A stretch of 18,023 nucleotides of DNA, from NCBI GenBank assembly GCA_029550985.1, contig JAKPGH010000117.1:1-18023 (forward strand). Direction: 5' to 3'. The notes under the pieces are model-generated. The model made no database searches and was not told the DNA's origin. It worked only from the letters and a program-made list of their open reading frames with translations. The position numbers were made by a program, and so were the translations under genes. The stretch comes from Bacillota bacterium (GTDB lineage Bacteria > Bacillota > Clostridia > Oscillospirales > Ruminococcaceae). Numbering within the stretch: the first letter of the stretch is position 1; each line of letters opens with the position of its first letter. Below are positions 16,045 through 18,023 of the stretch, in pieces.

Positions 16045-17982
16045 TTGAAAAGCCCGGCAATGGACCAGTTTACCCGTTTTCGCTTTCTCTCCGGCTTGCA
16101 GGTGGCGCCGGATGGCGAAACGGCTGCCTTTCGGGTCACCCGCATGGAAGAAAACGAATACCGCCACACCCTGTGGCTTTTAAAAGGGGAGCAGGAGCTG
16201 CGGCCCGTAGCCGAACTGGGGACTTCTTCCCTTTTTGTTTGGGAAAACGGCCAAACTCTGCTATTCGCCCTTCGCAACCCCAAGGAAAAGACACCAAAGC
16301 CGGAGACCGAGCCGTTCACCGTCTTTTATCGGCTGCTGGTGGACACAGGAAAAGCCGCCGAAGCCTTTCGGGTGCCGTTGGAGGTGGAGAAAATCCGCTC
16401 CTTAAGCCGGGACACCTATCTGGTGCTGGCCTGTTGGAAAAAAGAGGGCCTGGAAGAAGAGGACTGCGAAATACTGGAGGAAGTGCCCTTCTGGCAAAAC
16501 GACAAGGGTTTTTCCAGCGGAAGGCGGATGCGGCTGTACCTCTACCACGCCCTCGAAAATCGGCTGGAGCCTGTTTCCCAAAAGGACGAGGATGTGGAGG
16601 ATTTCCGGGTGGGGACAAACGGGCGTTTTGCCTACACCGTCAACGTGTACCTGGGGGTGGAGACCCAGTTTCAATCCCTGTGGGAGTATTGTCCCCAAAG
16701 GAAGGCTGCCCGCCTGCGGCTGGACGCCAAAATGGCCATCAATGAGTTCGACTACTGGGGCGAAAAGCTGGTGATAGCGGGAGCCGACGGCAGCCGCTAC
16801 GGGCTGATGGAAAACGACACCATCTATCTGCTGCAAGGGGAAACCTTAACTCCCCTGGCCCGGCCGGATTTACAGGTGGGGGAAAACATCAACTCCGACT
16901 GCCGGTACGGCTCCGGCGTCACCTTTCAGGTGGCGGGGGACAGCCTTTACTTCATGGCGGTGCAGGGGTATTGCTGCCATCTCTTTACCATGAAGCTGCC
17001 GGACGGAACCGTTCGCCCCGTCACCCCCAAAGGGTATCAGGTGGAGCTGTTTGACGCAAAAGGCTCCAACCCTCTGCTGGTGGCCTTCCGCGGGCAGGAG
17101 CTTCAGGAGCTTTACCGATTAGAAGACGGGGAGCTTCGCCAAATTTCCCATTTTAACGCCGACGCTCTTCAGGGAGTGTGGGTGGGAAAGCCGGAGCACC
17201 ATGTTTCTAAGCGGGGAGGGTGCCCCATTGACGGCTGGGTGATTCCCCCCAAAGACTACCAGCCGGGGGAGCGTTATCCCGCCATCCTCAACCTTCACGG
17301 CGGGCCCAAAACCGCCTATGGAGACAACTACTTCCACGAGATGCAGTTCTGGGCGGGGCAGGGGTATTTTGTGCTCTTTTGCAATCCCCGGGGCAGCGAC
17401 GGCAAGGGGGACGAGTTTTCCGACATTCGGGGGAAATACGGCACCTGGGACTGCGACGACGTGCTGGGCTTTTTGGACGAAATGCTGGAGCGCTACCCCG
17501 CCATCGACCCCAACCGGATTGGCGTTGCGGGGGGCAGCTACGGCGGATTCCTGGTCAACTGGATGATAGGCCACACCCATCGGTTTGCCGCCGCCGTTTC
17601 CCAGCGGGGGATTGCCAACTGGCTCACCATGGATTTGCTCAGCGATATTGGCGCCCGGTTTGTCCGGGACCAAATCGGCGGCAGAGGCCCCTGGTCGGAT
17701 TGGGACCTTTATTGGGACCGCTCCCCCTTAAAGTATGCGGGACAGGTCAAAACCCCCACTCTGTTTCTCCACTCGGATGAGGATTACCGCTGCCCGGTGG
17801 AGGAAGGCTATCAGATGTATTCCGCCCTTCGGCAGCATGGGGTGGAGTGCCGCGCCTGCATCTTCCACCGGGAAAACCACGACCTTTCCCGCAGCGGAAA
17901 GCCGGCGCAGCGACTGCGCCGCCTAAAGGAAATTACCGCTTGGATGGACCGCTTCTGCAAGGGAAAGGCGGAGAACGCCTAG
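16045..17982 (+). CDS. S9 family peptidase (prolyl oligopeptidase/acylaminoacyl-peptidase type)
   Basis: A serine peptidase of about 645 residues from clan SC. The N-terminal part to about residue 375 is a divergent beta-propeller (starting LSGLQVAPDGETAAFRVTR), which restricts entry to short peptides. The C-terminal alpha/beta-hydrolase domain follows: LNLHGGPKTAYG (oxyanion region), NPRGSDGKGDEF, then nucleophile Ser498 in GGSYGGF, Asp580 in HSDEDYRCP and His612 in ENHDLS. There is no signal peptide, so it is probably cytoplasmic and cleaves oligopeptides or N-acylated peptides. Start is uncertain: TTG 16045 has AGGTGG (16034-16039) 5 bases upstream and I prefer it; GTG 16036 and ATG 16060 are alternatives lacking clear sites. 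It lies 39 bases after ogt and is the last gene of the operon seen here. Confidence 0.92.
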   Translation: MKSPAMDQFTRFRFLSGLQVAPDGETAAFRVTRMEENEYRHTLWLLKGEQELRPVAELGTSSLFVWENGQTLLFALRNPKEKTPKPETEPFTVFYRLLVDTGKAAEAFRVPLEVEKIRSLSRDTYLVLACWKKEGLEEEDCEILEEVPFWQNDKGFSSGRRMRLYLYHALENRLEPVSQKDEDVEDFRVGTNGRFAYTVNVYLGVETQFQSLWEYCPQRKAARLRLDAKMAINEFDYWGEKLVIAGADGSRYGLMENDTIYLLQGETLTPLARPDLQVGENINSDCRYGSGVTFQVAGDSLYFMAVQGYCCHLFTMKLPDGTVRPVTPKGYQVELFDAKGSNPLLVAFRGQELQELYRLEDGELRQISHFNADALQGVWVGKPEHHVSKRGGCPIDGWVIPPKDYQPGERYPAILNLHGGPKTAYGDNYFHEMQFWAGQGYFVLFCNPRGSDGKGDEFSDIRGKYGTWDCDDVLGFLDEMLERYPAIDPNRIGVAGGSYGGFLVNWMIGHTHRFAAAVSQRGIANWLTMDLLSDIGARFVRDQIGGRGPWSDWDLYWDRSPLKYAGQVKTPTLFLHSDEDYRCPVEEGYQMYSALRQHGVECRACIFHRENHDLSRSGKPAQRLRRLKEITAWMDRFCKGKAENA

Positions 17983-18004
17983 TTTTGAAAATCTAACCTG
18001 CATC

Positions 18005-18023
18005 AAAAAAGCCTGTGCAAAAT
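18005..18023. terminator. Probable terminator cut by the right edge (one arm visible)
   Basis: AAAAAA followed by GCCTGTGC (18011-18018) and AAAAT lies about 20 bases after the S9 stop codon. This is the usual left half of an A-run/hairpin/T-run terminator. On the minus strand GCACAGGC followed by TTTTTT would end a convergent gene. The second arm is outside the window. Confidence 0.4.

Overview
The window reads as an ordinary chromosomal stretch from a strictly anaerobic, fairly GC-rich Firmicute, most likely a member of the Clostridia, possibly Oscillospirales. The reasons are a homomeric pyruvate:ferredoxin oxidoreductase, strong GGAGG-type ribosome binding sites with ATG, GTG and TTG starts, AT-rich intergenic spacers with sigma-A-like promoters (several with a TGGTAT extended -10), and compact GC-rich hairpin terminators. 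Taxonomy is inferred from style and gene content; there is no rRNA marker here. No mobile element, prophage, CRISPR array, tRNA or rRNA was seen.

Layout, left to right. 1-1303 (minus): an ABC-2 exporter, an ATPase followed by the first part of its permease with ATGA-overlapping start and stop. 1583-2851 (plus): a DUF1015 protein, then a strong terminator. 2978-4411 (plus): a YdbT-like membrane protein with three bacterial PH domains. 4496-4963 (plus): a GNAT-fold protein whose acetyl-CoA loop looks degenerate. 5000-6267 (minus): a dCMP-deaminase-family gene followed by a 16S rRNA pseudouridine synthase (rsuA type). 6386-7249 (plus): rsmA, sharing a face-to-face promoter region with the deaminase gene. 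7315-7671 (minus): a small membrane-anchored protein of unknown function. 8006-11566 (plus): nifJ, pyruvate:ferredoxin oxidoreductase, with codon use typical of high expression and strong flanking signals. 11750-12847 (plus): a TetR-type regulator and methylglyoxal synthase in one short operon. 12942-14309 (minus): a membrane-anchored HtrA-like protease. 14595-17982 (plus): a four-gene operon of a PPC/DUF296 protein, an isochorismatase-family cysteine hydrolase, an O6-alkylguanine-DNA alkyltransferase and an S9 prolyl-oligopeptidase-like peptidase.

Functionally the window mixes central anaerobic metabolism (pyruvate to acetyl-CoA; the methylglyoxal bypass at dihydroxyacetone phosphate), ribosome maturation (RsmA and RsuA both act on 16S rRNA), nucleotide supply (dCMP to dUMP) and envelope or damage quality control (HtrA, alkyl-DNA repair, peptidase). 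I found no convincing new multi-gene system. The best leads for a second look are the shared rsmA/deaminase promoter with a perfect dyad, the TetR-mgsA pair, the GNAT-like protein lacking its cofactor loop, the DUF1015 protein, and the mixed PPC-hydrolase-Ogt-S9 operon.
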